Of a DNA stretch of 64,000 nucleotides, positions 1-10,571 are shown in pieces; within the stretch, counting starts at the first letter, position 1, and each line of letters begins with the position of its first letter. Origin of the DNA: Rubellimicrobium aerolatum (lineage in GTDB: Bacteria; Pseudomonadota; Alphaproteobacteria; Rhodobacterales; Rhodobacteraceae); assembly GCF_017872975.1 (NCBI RefSeq), contig NZ_JAGGJP010000016.1:1-64000 (forward strand), in the 5' to 3' direction. Both the position numbers and the translations under genes were made by a program. The notes under the pieces are model-generated. The model was not told where the DNA came from. It did no database searches and saw nothing but the letters and a program-made list of their open reading frames with translations.

Positions 1-116
1 AGGTCATGGGCGCGCTGAACGCGGGCGGCTTCTCGGACATCGGGCTCGTGACGGACGCCGGCGGGCCAGGGATGGGGGCGGGTCAGGAGGCGGGGGATGC
101 CGCCAGCGAGGGCTGA
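1..116 (+). CDS. tolR: TolR, C-terminal end (partial)
   Basis: The window opens inside this gene; only about 37 C-terminal residues are present, read in the frame that starts at base 3 and ends at TGA 114-116. The stretch GFSDIGLVTD matches the end of the periplasmic domain of TolR, the inner-membrane partner of TolQ that forms the proton-driven Tol motor. The tail after it is Gly/Ala-rich. tolA begins 9 bases after the stop, as expected for the tolQRAB-pal order. The identity rests on a short peptide plus strong context. Confidence 0.8.
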   Translation, partial: VMGALNAGGFSDIGLVTDAGGPGMGAGQEAGDAASEG

Positions 117-125
117 GGCCCGGCC

Positions 126-1391
126 ATGACCCGCGGCTCCTACATCTCCGCCGGCGCGCACGCCGTGCTGATCGCCTGGGTGCTCTGGGGCGGGGCCTTC
201 GAGCCCGAGCCGCTGCCCACGGTGGTCACGCCGGTCACGGCGGTCAGCGGCACGGAGTATGCCGCGCTTGTGGCGCGCACCACGCCGCAGGCGCAGGCCG
301 AGGCCGCCGAGGCGCCTGACGCGCCCGCCGCCGAGGCCGCGCCCGAGCTGCCCGAGCCGGAGGCCCGGCCGGAGCCCCGGCCCGAGCCGGAGCCCGTTCC
401 CGAGCCGGAGCCTGCCCCCGTTCCGGAGCCGGAACCCGAGCCCGAGGTGGCGCCTCCGCCTCCGCCGGTCGAGGCTCCGCCACCCGAGCCCGTTCCCGAG
501 CCGGAACCCACGCCCGCGCCGCCCGCGCCGGAGACGCCCGCCGCGCCGCCGCCCTCGGCGGCCGTGACGGCGGCCCTGCGGCCGAGTCCGCGCCCTGCGC
601 CGCGCGTCGCCCCCGAGGCCGCGCCGCCCCCCCCGCCCGAGGCGGAGGTCGCGCCCGAGGTCCGGGAGGAGGTCCAGCCGGAGCCCGCCCCGGAGGTCGC
701 GGAGGTCGAGGAGCCCGAGGCCGCCGCGGCCCCCGAGGAGGCCGCGCCGGAGATCGTGACCGAGGCCGAGGAGCCCTCGGGCGCGGTCGAGGTCGCCTCG
801 CGGCCCCGCACCCGGCCGAGCCGGCCCGCGCCCGTCGAGGAGGAGCCCGAAGCGGAGGAGCCCGAAGCGGAGGCGGAGGTGGCTGCCTCGGAGGAGCCGG
901 CCGAGGACGCCGAAGTGGAGGAGCCCGCCGAGGAGGTCGAGGTCGCGTCGTCGGGGCAGGTCGAGGAGCCGGCCGCCGAGGAGGAGGAGGCGATCGCCTC
1001 GTCGGACGGGGCGGCGGACAGCGAGGCGGCGGTGGCCGACGCGCTGGCGGCGGCGCTGGCGGAGTCGGCGAGCGCCGCCCCGGCGGGCGAGCCCTTGACC
1101 TCCTCGGAGCTGGCGGACTTCCGGCGGGCGATCTCGGGGTGCTGGAACGTGTCGGCGTCGGCCGTGGTGACGGTGGCCTTCGAGATGAGCCAGGACCGCA
1201 AGGTGGCGGGCGAGGTGCGGCTGGTGTCGAGCAGCGGCGGGGACGACGCGGCGGTGCAGTCGGCCTTCGGGGCGGCGCGGCGCGCGATCCTGCGCTGCCA
1301 GTCCGAGGGCTACCCGCTGCCCGCCGACAAGTTCGACACCTGGCGCGAGGTCGAGATCACCTTCGATCCGTCGTCGATGGCCTTGCGGTGA
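126..1391 (+). CDS. tolA: TolA, envelope-spanning Tol-Pal protein
   Basis: A 421-residue protein with one N-terminal membrane helix (about residues 8-22). A very long Pro/Glu/Ala-rich region follows (about 45-320), its first half full of PEPEP-type repeats and its second half Glu/Ala-rich. A compact C-terminal domain of about 90 residues carries two cysteines (GCWN and RCQS) and resembles the TolA/TonB C-terminal fold. TolA links the TolQR motor in the inner membrane to TolB/Pal at the outer membrane during cell constriction. The position between tolR and tolB fixes the call, because the low-complexity middle gives little homology. The long frame on the opposite strand is a composition artefact. 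Confidence 0.9.
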   Translation: MTRGSYISAGAHAVLIAWVLWGGAFEPEPLPTVVTPVTAVSGTEYAALVARTTPQAQAEAAEAPDAPAAEAAPELPEPEARPEPRPEPEPVPEPEPAPVPEPEPEPEVAPPPPPVEAPPPEPVPEPEPTPAPPAPETPAAPPPSAAVTAALRPSPRPAPRVAPEAAPPPPPEAEVAPEVREEVQPEPAPEVAEVEEPEAAAAPEEAAPEIVTEAEEPSGAVEVASRPRTRPSRPAPVEEEPEAEEPEAEAEVAASEEPAEDAEVEEPAEEVEVASSGQVEEPAAEEEEAIASSDGAADSEAAVADALAAALAESASAAPAGEPLTSSELADFRRAISGCWNVSASAVVTVAFEMSQDRKVAGEVRLVSSSGGDDAAVQSAFGAARRAILRCQSEGYPLPADKFDTWREVEITFDPSSMALR

Positions 1392-1482
1392 GGCGCCCGC
1401 TGGTGTCATTCCGCCCCGCAATCCCTGCGCGGCCCGACCTGACGGACCCGCGATGCCCCGCCCCCGAGACGAGGACCCGTTC

Positions 1483-2805
1483 ATGAACCGAATCATCCTG
1501 GCGCTCTGGGCGGCCCTGCTGGCCGCCTTCGCCCTGGCCCATCCCGTGCATTCGCAGGGGGGGCCGCTGTCCATCACCATTACGGAAGGGGTGATCGAGC
1601 CGATCCCCTTCGCCATTCCCGCCTTCACGGTGGAGACCGGCGGGGCCGAGGGGATGGCCGCGCAGGTCGCGCAGGTGGTGGCGGCGGACCTGACGGGGAC
1701 GGGGCTGTTCCGGGAGATCCCGGCCTCGGCCTTCATCAACCCGAGCCTGCCCTTCGGCACCCAGCCCACCTTCACCGACTGGACGGCGATCAACGCGCAG
1801 GCGCTCATCAGCGGCGCGGTGGCCGTGTCGGGGAACAATCTGACGGTGAAGTTCCGGCTTTACGACGTGTTCTCGGGGGCGGAGCTGGGCGAGGGGCTCC
1901 AGTTCGCGGGGACGGTGCAGGGCTGGCGGCGGATGGGGCACAAGGTCGCCGACGCGGTGTATGCGCGCATCACCGGCGAGGGGGGCTACTTCGACAGCCG
2001 CGTGGTCTTCGTGTCGGAGTCGGGGCCGAAGGACGCGCGGGCCAAGCGGCTGGCGATCATGGACTACGATGGGGCGAACGTGCAGTTCCTCACCCAGTCG
2101 GGGCTGCTGTTCGCGCCGCGATTCTCGCCCGACGGGAGCCGGGTGCTCTATACCTCCTACGAGTCGGGGGTGCCGGCGATCTACCTTCTCGACGTGGCGT
2201 CGGTGAGCCAGAGCCGCATCCCGACCGAGGCGGGGGAGATGACCTTCTCGCCGCGGTTCAGCCCGGACGGGACGCGGGTGATCTACTCGCTGACCAACGG
2301 CGGCAACACCGACATCTTCCTCGCCGGCCTGGGCGGGGGGGCGACGCGGCTGACCTCGGCCCCGTCGATCGAGACCGCGCCCTCGTTCAGCCCGGACGGG
2401 AGCCGGATCGTGTTCGAGTCGGACCGTTCGGGGACGCAGCAGCTTTATGTCATGGGCGCGGGGGGCGGGGAGCCCACGCGGATCTCGTTCGGGGACGGGC
2501 GGTATTCGACGCCGGTGTGGTCGCCGCGCGGCGACCTCATCGCCTTCACCAAGCAGGGCGGCGGGCGGTTCTACATCGGCGTGATGCGGCCCGACGGGTC
2601 GGAGGAGCGGCTGCTCACGTCGAGCTTCCTCGACGAGGGGCCGACCTGGGCGCCGAACGGGCGGGTGCTGATGTTCACGCGCGAGACGCAGGGCGCGTCG
2701 GGCGCGCCGGCGGTGTATTCGGTGGACGTGTCCGGGCGGAACCTTCGCCAGGTGCCGACGGGCGGCATGGCCTCGGACCCGAGCTGGGGGCCGCTGCTGC
2801 CGTGA
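1483..2805 (+). CDS. tolB: TolB, periplasmic beta-propeller of Tol-Pal
   Basis: A 440-residue periplasmic protein. I chose the ATG at 1483 because it opens directly into a Sec signal peptide ([19 protein letters not shown], cleavage near HSQ); an in-frame ATG at 1453 would add ten charged residues before it. After an N-terminal domain (about 25-165) come repeated propeller blades marked by FSPDGS/FSPDGT motifs with following DI/QLY strands, typical of TolB. It binds Pal and the N-terminus of outer-membrane porins and is driven by TolA. It sits between tolA and pal in the standard order. Confidence 0.95.
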   Translation: MNRIILALWAALLAAFALAHPVHSQGGPLSITITEGVIEPIPFAIPAFTVETGGAEGMAAQVAQVVAADLTGTGLFREIPASAFINPSLPFGTQPTFTDWTAINAQALISGAVAVSGNNLTVKFRLYDVFSGAELGEGLQFAGTVQGWRRMGHKVADAVYARITGEGGYFDSRVVFVSESGPKDARAKRLAIMDYDGANVQFLTQSGLLFAPRFSPDGSRVLYTSYESGVPAIYLLDVASVSQSRIPTEAGEMTFSPRFSPDGTRVIYSLTNGGNTDIFLAGLGGGATRLTSAPSIETAPSFSPDGSRIVFESDRSGTQQLYVMGAGGGEPTRISFGDGRYSTPVWSPRGDLIAFTKQGGGRFYIGVMRPDGSEERLLTSSFLDEGPTWAPNGRVLMFTRETQGASGAPAVYSVDVSGRNLRQVPTGGMASDPSWGPLLP

Positions 2806-2828
2806 ACGGGCGCGCGGCCGACGGGACT

Positions 2829-2850
2829 GCGCCCTTTCCAAGCGGGGCGC
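2829..2850 (+). other. Weak hairpin between tolB and pal
   Basis: GCGCCC (2829-2834) and GGGCGC (2845-2850) can pair across a 10-base loop in the 81-base gap between tolB and pal. No T-run follows. It could attenuate read-through or mark mRNA processing, letting the abundant lipoprotein Pal be expressed separately, but in DNA this GC-rich such stems arise often by chance. Confidence 0.25.
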
Positions 2851-2886
2851 GGCGCGGGTAGAAGCAGGGAAAAGGGGAACGGTGTC

Positions 2887-3456
2887 ATGACGAGATGGAT
2901 GGTGGCGGCGCTGCTGGTGGCTTCGGTCTCCCTGGGCGCCTGCACGCGGCCCGACCGCTTCGGCGGCGCGGGGGCCGGCGCGGGCGGCGTCGGCGGGGCC
3001 GGGGGCCTGGGCGGCGCGGGCAGCCTGGGGGGCGCGGGCCTGCCGGGCGTGGGCACCGGAGCCCTGCCGGGGAGCGCGGGCGATCCGGCCTCGCCGGCCT
3101 ATTTCAGCCAGGCGGTGGGCGACCGGGTGTTCTTCGCGGTGGACCAGTCCACGCTGTCGGGGCCGGCGATCCAGACGCTCGACGGGCAGGCGCAGTGGCT
3201 GCTGACGAATGCCTCGTATCTCGCGGTGATCGAGGGGCACGCGGACGAGCAGGGGACGCGGGAATACAACGTCGCGCTGGGCGCGCGCCGCGCCAACGCC
3301 GTGCGGGAGTACCTGATCTCGCGCGGGGTGCCGGCCGACCGGCTGCGGACGATCTCCTACGGGAAGGAGCGGCCCGTCGCCGTCTGCTCGGACGAGGGCT
3401 GCTATTCGCAGAACCGCCGGGCGGTCACGGTCATCTCGGCCGCCGGCCTGAGCTGA
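2887..3456 (+). CDS. pal: Pal, peptidoglycan-associated lipoprotein
   Basis: A 189-residue outer-membrane lipoprotein. The signal peptide ends in the lipobox LGAC with the acylated cysteine at residue 19. A Gly/Ala-rich linker (about 24-60) follows, then an OmpA-type peptidoglycan-binding domain (about 80-185) containing VFFAVDQSTL, EGHADEQGTREYN and the ARRANAVREYL helix. The domain holds the outer membrane to peptidoglycan and is handled by TolB. The stop overlaps the start of cpoB by one base (TGATG), so the two are probably translationally coupled. Confidence 0.96.
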   Translation: MTRWMVAALLVASVSLGACTRPDRFGGAGAGAGGVGGAGGLGGAGSLGGAGLPGVGTGALPGSAGDPASPAYFSQAVGDRVFFAVDQSTLSGPAIQTLDGQAQWLLTNASYLAVIEGHADEQGTREYNVALGARRANAVREYLISRGVPADRLRTISYGKERPVAVCSDEGCYSQNRRAVTVISAAGLS

Positions 3457-4286
3457 TGCGGCGCGCGCTCCTCCTCCTTTGCGTGGCGTGGCCGGGAGTC
3501 TGGCCGGCCCTGGCCTGGGGGCAGGCCGACCCGGCCGCGCTGTCGGACATCCGGGGGCAGATCGCCACGCTGGCCCAGGAGATCCAGGGGCTGCGGGGGG
3601 AGCTGACGGCCTCCGGGCAGCTCACGCAGGGGGTGGCGGGGAACACGCCCCTGGAGCGGCTGAACGCCATCGAGGCGGAGCTGCAACGGCTGACGTCGAG
3701 GACCGAGGAACTGGAGTTCCGCATCAACCGCGTCGTGACGGACGGGACGAACCGGCTGGGCGACCTCCAGTTCCGCGTCTGCGAGCTGGAGGAGGGTTGC
3801 GACGTGTCGCAACTGGGCGACACGCCGGCGCTGGGCGGGACGGAGGGCACGACGGTCGTGCCGGCCGAGCCCGTCGCCCCCGTGGACCCCGGCCCGGCGC
3901 TGGCCGTCAACGAGGGCGCGGACTTCGAGCGGGCGGAGGGGGCGCTCGCCTCGGGTGACTTTCAGGGCGCCGCGGACCTCTTTGCGGCCTTCGTCGCGGC
4001 CTATCCGGGCAGCCCGCTGATGCCGCGCGCCCATCTGGGGCGCGGGGCGGCGCTGGACGGCCTGGGCGATGCGTCGAACGCGGCGCGGGCCTATCTGGAC
4101 AGCTTCTCCAGCGACCCGAGCGGGGCGTTCGCGGCGGACGCGCTGCTGGGGCTGGGGCGGAACCTGGGGACGCTCGGGCAGGTGCCGGACGCCTGCGTGA
4201 CGCTGGCCGAGATCGGGACGCGGTTCCCGGCCTCGGCGCTGGTGGGGCAGGCGCAGGCGGAGGCGCGGGCGCTGGGCTGCCCGTGA
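3456..4286 (+). CDS. cpoB: CpoB/YbgF-like periplasmic coiled-coil and TPR protein
   Basis: A 276-residue exported protein starting at the ATG that overlaps the pal stop. It has a signal peptide (LLLLCVAWPGVWPALAWG), a coiled-coil region (about 25-110, with LAQEIQGLRGEL and LNAIEAELQRL), a Pro/Val-rich linker, and a C-terminal tetratricopeptide block (about 150-276) with FERAEGALASGDFQGAADLF-type repeats. CpoB coordinates Tol-Pal constriction with peptidoglycan synthesis. It ends in GTGA, sharing four bases with tilS. Confidence 0.9.
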   Translation: MRRALLLLCVAWPGVWPALAWGQADPAALSDIRGQIATLAQEIQGLRGELTASGQLTQGVAGNTPLERLNAIEAELQRLTSRTEELEFRINRVVTDGTNRLGDLQFRVCELEEGCDVSQLGDTPALGGTEGTTVVPAEPVAPVDPGPALAVNEGADFERAEGALASGDFQGAADLFAAFVAAYPGSPLMPRAHLGRGAALDGLGDASNAARAYLDSFSSDPSGAFAADALLGLGRNLGTLGQVPDACVTLAEIGTRFPASALVGQAQAEARALGCP

Positions 4287-5539
4287 CGGCGGACCTCGCG
4301 ACGCCCGAGGCGGCGCTGGCCGCCGGGCTGGCGGCGCGGCCGGGCGGGGACGGTCCCCTGGGCGTGGCGGTGTCGGGCGGGGGGGACAGCCTCGCCCTTC
4401 TCCTTCTGACGGTGGACTGGGCGCGCGAGCGCGGCGTCGCCCTGCGCGCCGCCACCGTGGATCATGGGTTGCGGGCCGGGTCGGCGGCGGAGGCCGAGGG
4501 CGTGGCGCGGCTCTGCGCCGGGCTGGGCCTGGGGCATGACGTGCTGCGCTGGGCCGGCTGGGACGGGCGCGGGAACCTTCAGGACCGGGCGCGGACGGCG
4601 CGGCGGGGGCTCCTGTCGGCCTGGGCCGAAGGGGCGGGCGTCGGCCATGTGCTGCTGGGGCACACGCGGGACGATCAGGCCGAGACGCTCCTGCTGCGGC
4701 TGGGGCGCGGGTCGGGGGTGGACGGGCTGGCGGGAATGCGCGGCTGGTCGGGCGGCGATCCCGTGTGGTGGGGGCGGCCGCTGCTGGGGGTGACGCGCGA
4801 GGCGCTGCGGGAGTGGCTGCGCGGACGCGGGGCGGCGTGGGTCGAGGACCCGTCGAACGCCGATCCGCGGTTCGGGCGGGCGCGGGCGCGGGCGATGGGC
4901 GAGGCGCTGGCGGGGCTGGGGCTGACGCGCGAGCGGCTGGCGCGGACGGCCGGGCACATGGCGCGGGCGCAGGCGAGCCTGCGGGCGATGGCGGCCGGGG
5001 TCGCGGCGCGGGAGGCGCGCGAGGAGGGGGCGGACCTGCTCCTGCCCTTGGGGCTGCTGGCGCGGATCGGGGAGGAGGACACGGCCGGGCGGCTGCTGGC
5101 CGACGGGCTGGCCTGGGTCGGGGGGCGGTCCTACCGGCCCCGCCACGAGGCGCTGGTGCGGATCGCGGGGGGGCTGGTCGCGGGGCGGCCGGCGACGCTG
5201 GGCGGGTGCCGGCTGCGGCCCGAGGGGGCGTGGCTGCGGATCGCGCGGGAGGCGCGGGCCCTTGCCGAGCCGGTGGAGGCCGTGGGGCCGGCGACGCGCT
5301 GGGACGGGCGGTGGATCCTGCGCGGGCCGGGGCGCGCGGGGCTTTGGGTCGGGGCGCTGGGCGAGGCAGGGCTCGGGGCCTGCCCGGGCTGGGAGGCCAC
5401 GGGGCTGCCGCGCGGGGCGCTGCTGGCGAGCCCGGCCGTCCGGGACGGCGGGCGGCTGGTCGCCGCGCCGCTGGCGGGCCGGGGGCAGGGCTGGACCGCC
5501 GCGCGGGAGCCGGCGTTCGCGGGATTCATCGCCAGATAG
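4283..5539 (+). CDS. tilS: tRNA(Ile)-lysidine synthase TilS
   Basis: A 418-residue cytoplasmic enzyme starting at GTG within the cpoB stop (GTGA). The PP-loop SGGGDS lies at residues 31-36; HTRDDQAETLLLRLGRGSG is the conserved TilS motif further on. TilS converts the wobble cytidine of tRNA-Ile(CAU) to lysidine, which is essential for decoding AUA. The C-terminal half is Gly/Arg-rich and less conserved. The pairing with tol-pal upstream and ftsH downstream is common in Rhodobacterales. Confidence 0.94.
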   Translation: MTADLATPEAALAAGLAARPGGDGPLGVAVSGGGDSLALLLLTVDWARERGVALRAATVDHGLRAGSAAEAEGVARLCAGLGLGHDVLRWAGWDGRGNLQDRARTARRGLLSAWAEGAGVGHVLLGHTRDDQAETLLLRLGRGSGVDGLAGMRGWSGGDPVWWGRPLLGVTREALREWLRGRGAAWVEDPSNADPRFGRARARAMGEALAGLGLTRERLARTAGHMARAQASLRAMAAGVAAREAREEGADLLLPLGLLARIGEEDTAGRLLADGLAWVGGRSYRPRHEALVRIAGGLVAGRPATLGGCRLRPEGAWLRIAREARALAEPVEAVGPATRWDGRWILRGPGRAGLWVGALGEAGLGACPGWEATGLPRGALLASPAVRDGGRLVAAPLAGRGQGWTAAREPAFAGFIAR

Positions 5540-5554
5540 GGCCTCTCGGCCGAT

Positions 5555-5573
5555 TGTCGCGGTCCTTGCGACA
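5555..5573 (+). terminator. Possible weak terminator after tilS
   Basis: TGTCGC (5555-5560) and GCGACA (5568-5573) form a 6-bp stem with a 7-base loop 15 bases after the tilS stop, followed by TTCC. It may separate the tol-pal-tilS operon from ftsH, which has its own promoter-like sequence. The stem is short and lacks a real T-tract. Confidence 0.3.
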
Positions 5574-5624
5574 TTCCGTCCGCGCAATTCTGCTTCCAGG
5601 GGCGGGCTCGGGGTGGCTTTCACG

Positions 5625-5651
5625 TTGAACCTGCGCCCCGAGCCCTTATCT
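5625..5651 (+). promoter_or_regulatory. RpoH (sigma-32)-type promoter of ftsH
   Basis: TTG at 5625-5627, a 17-base spacer, then CTTATCT at 5645-5651 fits the alphaproteobacterial heat-shock pattern TTG-N17/18-CYTATNT as I remember it. The -35 region reads TTGAAC. The site lies about 50 bases before the TTG start of ftsH in a 164-base gap. ftsH is a classical heat-shock gene, so the match is biologically sensible. The call is by eye only. Confidence 0.55.
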
Positions 5652-5703
5652 TCATCCGGTATAGCGCGGACGTAGCCCGCCCGCGCACTGGGGGAGTCCG
5701 CTC

Positions 5704-7620
<1,917 letters not shown>

Positions 7621-7624
7621 CGGC

Positions 7625-8407
7625 GTGACCGATCCCCACACCGACTGGGACCCCGGGACCTATCGACGGTTCCGGGGTCTTCGGCTGCGGCCCGCGCTGG
7701 ACCTGCTTCTCCAGGTCGGCGAGCCGCCGGAGGGTTGCGTGGTGGACCTGGGCTGCGGCGACGGCGCGGTGGCCGCGCCGCTGCGGGCGCGGTTCCCGGG
7801 GCGGCGCATCGTCGGCGTCGATTCCTCGCCCGCCATGCTGGGGCACGCCCACGGCTACGACGCCACGCGGCTGTCGGACATCGGCCACTGGGAGCCCGAG
7901 GAGCCCCCGGCGGTGATCTTCTCGAACGCGGCGCTGCACTGGGTGCCGCACCACGACGCGCTGCTGCCCCGGCTGGCGGGGTTCCTGCGGCCCGGCGGCG
8001 TGCTGGCGGTGCAGATGCCGCGCCAGTTCGACGCGCCGTCGCACCGGCTCCTGCGCGACCTGGGGCACGAGATGTTCCCCGACCGCTTCCACTTCGACGG
8101 CTGGGTGGCCCCGGTCGCGCCCCCGGCGGCCTACCTGCGGCTCCTCGCGCCCCTGGGCGATGTGGACCTGTGGGAGACGGAGTATCTCCAGGCGCTGGAG
8201 CCGGTGGTCGAGGGGCATCCGGTGCGGGCCTTCACGCAATCGACCGCGATGCTGCCCTTCGCCGCCCGGCTGGGCGAGGGGGAGCTCCAGGACTTCGTGG
8301 CGGCCTACGACGATGCGCTGGCCTATGCCTATCCGGCGGAGGCGGACGGGACCGTGCTGTTCCCGTTCCGCCGGCTGTTCCTGCTGCTGGCGCGGGACGA
8401 CGGCTAG
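7625..8407 (+). CDS. SAM-dependent methyltransferase, trans-aconitate methyltransferase-like
   Basis: A 260-residue class I methyltransferase starting at GTG. Motif I VVDLGCGDG (about 39-47), the acidic post-I loop VGVDSS, and FSNAALHWVP followed by LRPGGVLAVQMP closely resemble trans-aconitate 2-methyltransferase (Tam). Tam detoxifies trans-aconitate that leaks from the TCA cycle. The C-terminal half fits this family, but the substrate cannot be proved from sequence. It follows ftsH by 4 bases and probably shares its transcript. Its TAG stop overlaps the stop of the convergent metalloprotease gene in a single CTAG. Confidence 0.75.
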   Translation: MTDPHTDWDPGTYRRFRGLRLRPALDLLLQVGEPPEGCVVDLGCGDGAVAAPLRARFPGRRIVGVDSSPAMLGHAHGYDATRLSDIGHWEPEEPPAVIFSNAALHWVPHHDALLPRLAGFLRPGGVLAVQMPRQFDAPSHRLLRDLGHEMFPDRFHFDGWVAPVAPPAAYLRLLAPLGDVDLWETEYLQALEPVVEGHPVRAFTQSTAMLPFAARLGEGELQDFVAAYDDALAYAYPAEADGTVLFPFRRLFLLLARDDG

Positions 8408-9690
8408 AGGATGAGGTCGTCGGCCAGGAGGTCGGCGACGCCGCGCACCTCGACCTGGAACTCGGCCCGGCGGTCGCCGTCGAGGTCGAGCAGCAGGAGG
8501 GCGCGGTCGGCGCGGGCGTCGACGCGCGCCTCGCCGCCCGCGCCGGAGAAGGCGCCCTCGCCCAGGAACGCCACGTCGAGGGCGGACAGGTCGATGCGGT
8601 CCGTGTCGTTCAGGGCCAGGATCACGTCGCGGTTGCCGCCCCGGCCGGATTCGTCGGCGCGGGCGTAGACGAAGGTGTCGGCCCCTGCGCCGCCGCGCAG
8701 GAGGTCCGCCGCCGGGCCGCCCCGGAGGCGGTCGTCGCCCGCGCCCCCGGACAGGCTGTCCGCGCCGCGCCCGCCCGAGAGGTCGTCCGCGCCGCCGCCG
8801 CCGTCGATGCGGTCCGCGCCGCTGCCGCCCGAGATGCGGTTGTCGGCGGCGTTCCCGGCGAGGCGGTCGTCGAAGCGGCTGCCCCGCGCGTCCTCGATCA
8901 CCGAGAAGTCGCCGAGCCAGACCTGTCCCCGCGCGAGGAGCGAGGAGGCGCGCGCGCCGATGCTGCTCCAGCTTCCGTCGTCGAGCGACAGCCGCACGCC
9001 CCGGGCGGCGTCGCCCGCGTCGATGGTGTCATGGCCGCCGCCGTCCCAGATCAGCTTGTCCTCGCCGAGGTCGTAGGTGTCGTCGCCGCGCCGCCGCCGG
9101 GCGGGGCCGTAGATGCTCTGGAGCGCGATGGCGTCGAAGAGCATCAGGTCCTTGGGATCGGTGCTCCAGTCGTAGGACATGACGGTGTTGGCGTGGCGGT
9201 CCTCGGCTTCGGGGAGCTGGCGGTCGCCTTCGTGGGGGTGCTTGAGGCCGAGGGTGTGGCCGAGCTCGTGCAGGATGACGGCGAGGCTGTCCACGCCGTC
9301 GCGCACGTCGAGCCAGAGCTCGCCGATGGCGAGGCTGGCGGGGTCGCCCGGGCGCGTGAAGGGGTAGTTGGCGAGGCCGGCGGTGTCGCCGCCCATGTCG
9401 TAGGAGCCGACGAGAAGGGGGGGAGCGGCGGATTGGGCGGTCTCGACGAAGCGGACGTTGGCGACGGCGGAGATCAGGTCCATCGCCTCGCGGACCAGGG
9501 TGCGGGCCCCGGCGTCGAGCGGACGGAAGCTGCTCCAGGGATCGCCGAGGATGGCCGAGATCGTGTCCGGCATCCGGGTCATGAAGGCGTAGGTGACGGT
9601 CGCGCGCGCGCCGTCCTGGGCGTTGGCGAAGGAACGCCATGCGCCGGTCGAATGCTCCGACCGCAGCGCATCCACGAAATAAGCCGCCAT
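8404..9690 (-). CDS. Secreted serralysin-like RTX metalloprotease
   Basis: About 428 residues from the ATG at 9690, which has GGGGGAAC just upstream; a longer frame to 9846 adds only an Arg/Pro-rich artefact. The catalytic zinc motif HELGHTLGLKH (HExxHxxGxxH) and the Met-turn NTVMSYD define an M10/metzincin protease. The C-terminal part has RTX calcium-binding nonapeptides (GGSGADRID, GGAGDDRLR, GGAGADTF). There is no Sec signal, consistent with type I secretion through a C-terminal signal (tail LADDLIL). No ABC exporter gene lies nearby. Its stop overlaps that of the methyltransferase gene (CTAG). Confidence 0.85.
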   Translation of the reverse strand: MAAYFVDALRSEHSTGAWRSFANAQDGARATVTYAFMTRMPDTISAILGDPWSSFRPLDAGARTLVREAMDLISAVANVRFVETAQSAAPPLLVGSYDMGGDTAGLANYPFTRPGDPASLAIGELWLDVRDGVDSLAVILHELGHTLGLKHPHEGDRQLPEAEDRHANTVMSYDWSTDPKDLMLFDAIALQSIYGPARRRRGDDTYDLGEDKLIWDGGGHDTIDAGDAARGVRLSLDDGSWSSIGARASSLLARGQVWLGDFSVIEDARGSRFDDRLAGNAADNRISGGSGADRIDGGGGADDLSGGRGADSLSGGAGDDRLRGGPAADLLRGGAGADTFVYARADESGRGGNRDVILALNDTDRIDLSALDVAFLGEGAFSGAGGEARVDARADRALLLLDLDGDRRAEFQVEVRGVADLLADDLIL

Positions 9691-9844
9691 GCCGTTCCCC
9701 CGTCCTCGTCCCGACGGCGGCGATTGTGGCAGGGCCGGGCGGGGCCTGCAAACCGGAAGGGGGCGGAGCCGGTCACGCCGCCGTGACGAGGGTTGAGGGC
9801 GGCGGCGGCGCCTGTCATCAGGACGGCGAACGGAGGTCCCGCCC

Positions 9845-10438
9845 ATGCCCGCCCTGATCCCGACCGACCATTACGGCACCATCGCCTGGCTGGGGCGCGT
9901 GGCGCGGCCCGTGGGGCGCGACCTGCTCATCCACGGGGAGGCGCTGGAGGAGATGGCGCTGACCTTCGCGGGGTTCGCCGGCGAGGTCCATGCGGGGCTG
10001 ACGCGGCCCGCCTGCTCGCGCGTGACGGCGCAGTATCCGAAGGGGACGGAGATCCGGAACACCCGGCAGGTGAGCCTCGTGTCGGCGGAGGAGTTGGCGG
10101 GGATCGCGGCCGAGCTGGGGCTGGAGGCGGTGGACCCGGCGTGGCTGGGGGCCTCGGTGGTCGTCGCGGGGCTGCCGGACTTCACGCATCTGCCGCCCTC
10201 CAGCCGGTTGCAGGCCGAGGGCGGGGCGACGCTGGTCGTGGACATGGAGAACCTGCCCTGCATCGAGCCGGCCAAGACCATCGAGCAGGCGCGGCCGGGG
10301 CATGGCAAGGCCTTCAAGGCGGCGGCCAAGGGGCGGCGGGGGGTGACGGCCTGGGTCGAGGCCGAGGGGACGCTGCGGCTGGGGATGCGGGTGCGGCTCC
10401 ATGTGCCGGCGCAGCGGCCCTGGGCGCCGGGGGCGTGA
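9845..10438 (+). CDS. MOSC domain-containing protein
   Basis: A 197-residue cytoplasmic protein with GGAGG nearby upstream. It resembles small MOSC proteins (molybdenum cofactor sulfurase C-terminal type): LLIHGEALEEMAL near the N-terminus, RNTRQVSLVSAEEL in the middle, and the pair LPPSSRLQ and DMENLPC. MOSC proteins handle sulfur or bind molybdenum cofactor. The specific substrate is unknown, and I see no cysteine clearly acting as a sulfurase residue besides that in ENLPC. It stands alone between the RTX protease and fhs. Confidence 0.75.
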   Translation: MPALIPTDHYGTIAWLGRVARPVGRDLLIHGEALEEMALTFAGFAGEVHAGLTRPACSRVTAQYPKGTEIRNTRQVSLVSAEELAGIAAELGLEAVDPAWLGASVVVAGLPDFTHLPPSSRLQAEGGATLVVDMENLPCIEPAKTIEQARPGHGKAFKAAAKGRRGVTAWVEAEGTLRLGMRVRLHVPAQRPWAPGA

Positions 10439-10571
10439 CCGGGTTTCCGATGGGAAACGCAGGAGCCGGGGGGCTGACGATTCGGGCGGGAATCGCGTCG
10501 CAATCGCCGTTCTGGCGGGGGCGGGCCTCGGCTAGGACGGCGGGCGAGGGCCCGGAGGGACGGGGAGCGAC

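Noticed and set aside
140-1201. Long open frame on the minus strand opposite tolA (353 codons)
   Set aside because: Ser/Ala/Gly/Thr-rich product of the reverse complement of the Pro/Glu repeats, with no ribosome site or family resemblance.
9691-9846. N-terminal extension of the RTX protease
   Set aside because: Arg/Pro-rich, includes the likely ribosome site and promoter; the ATG at 9690 fits better.
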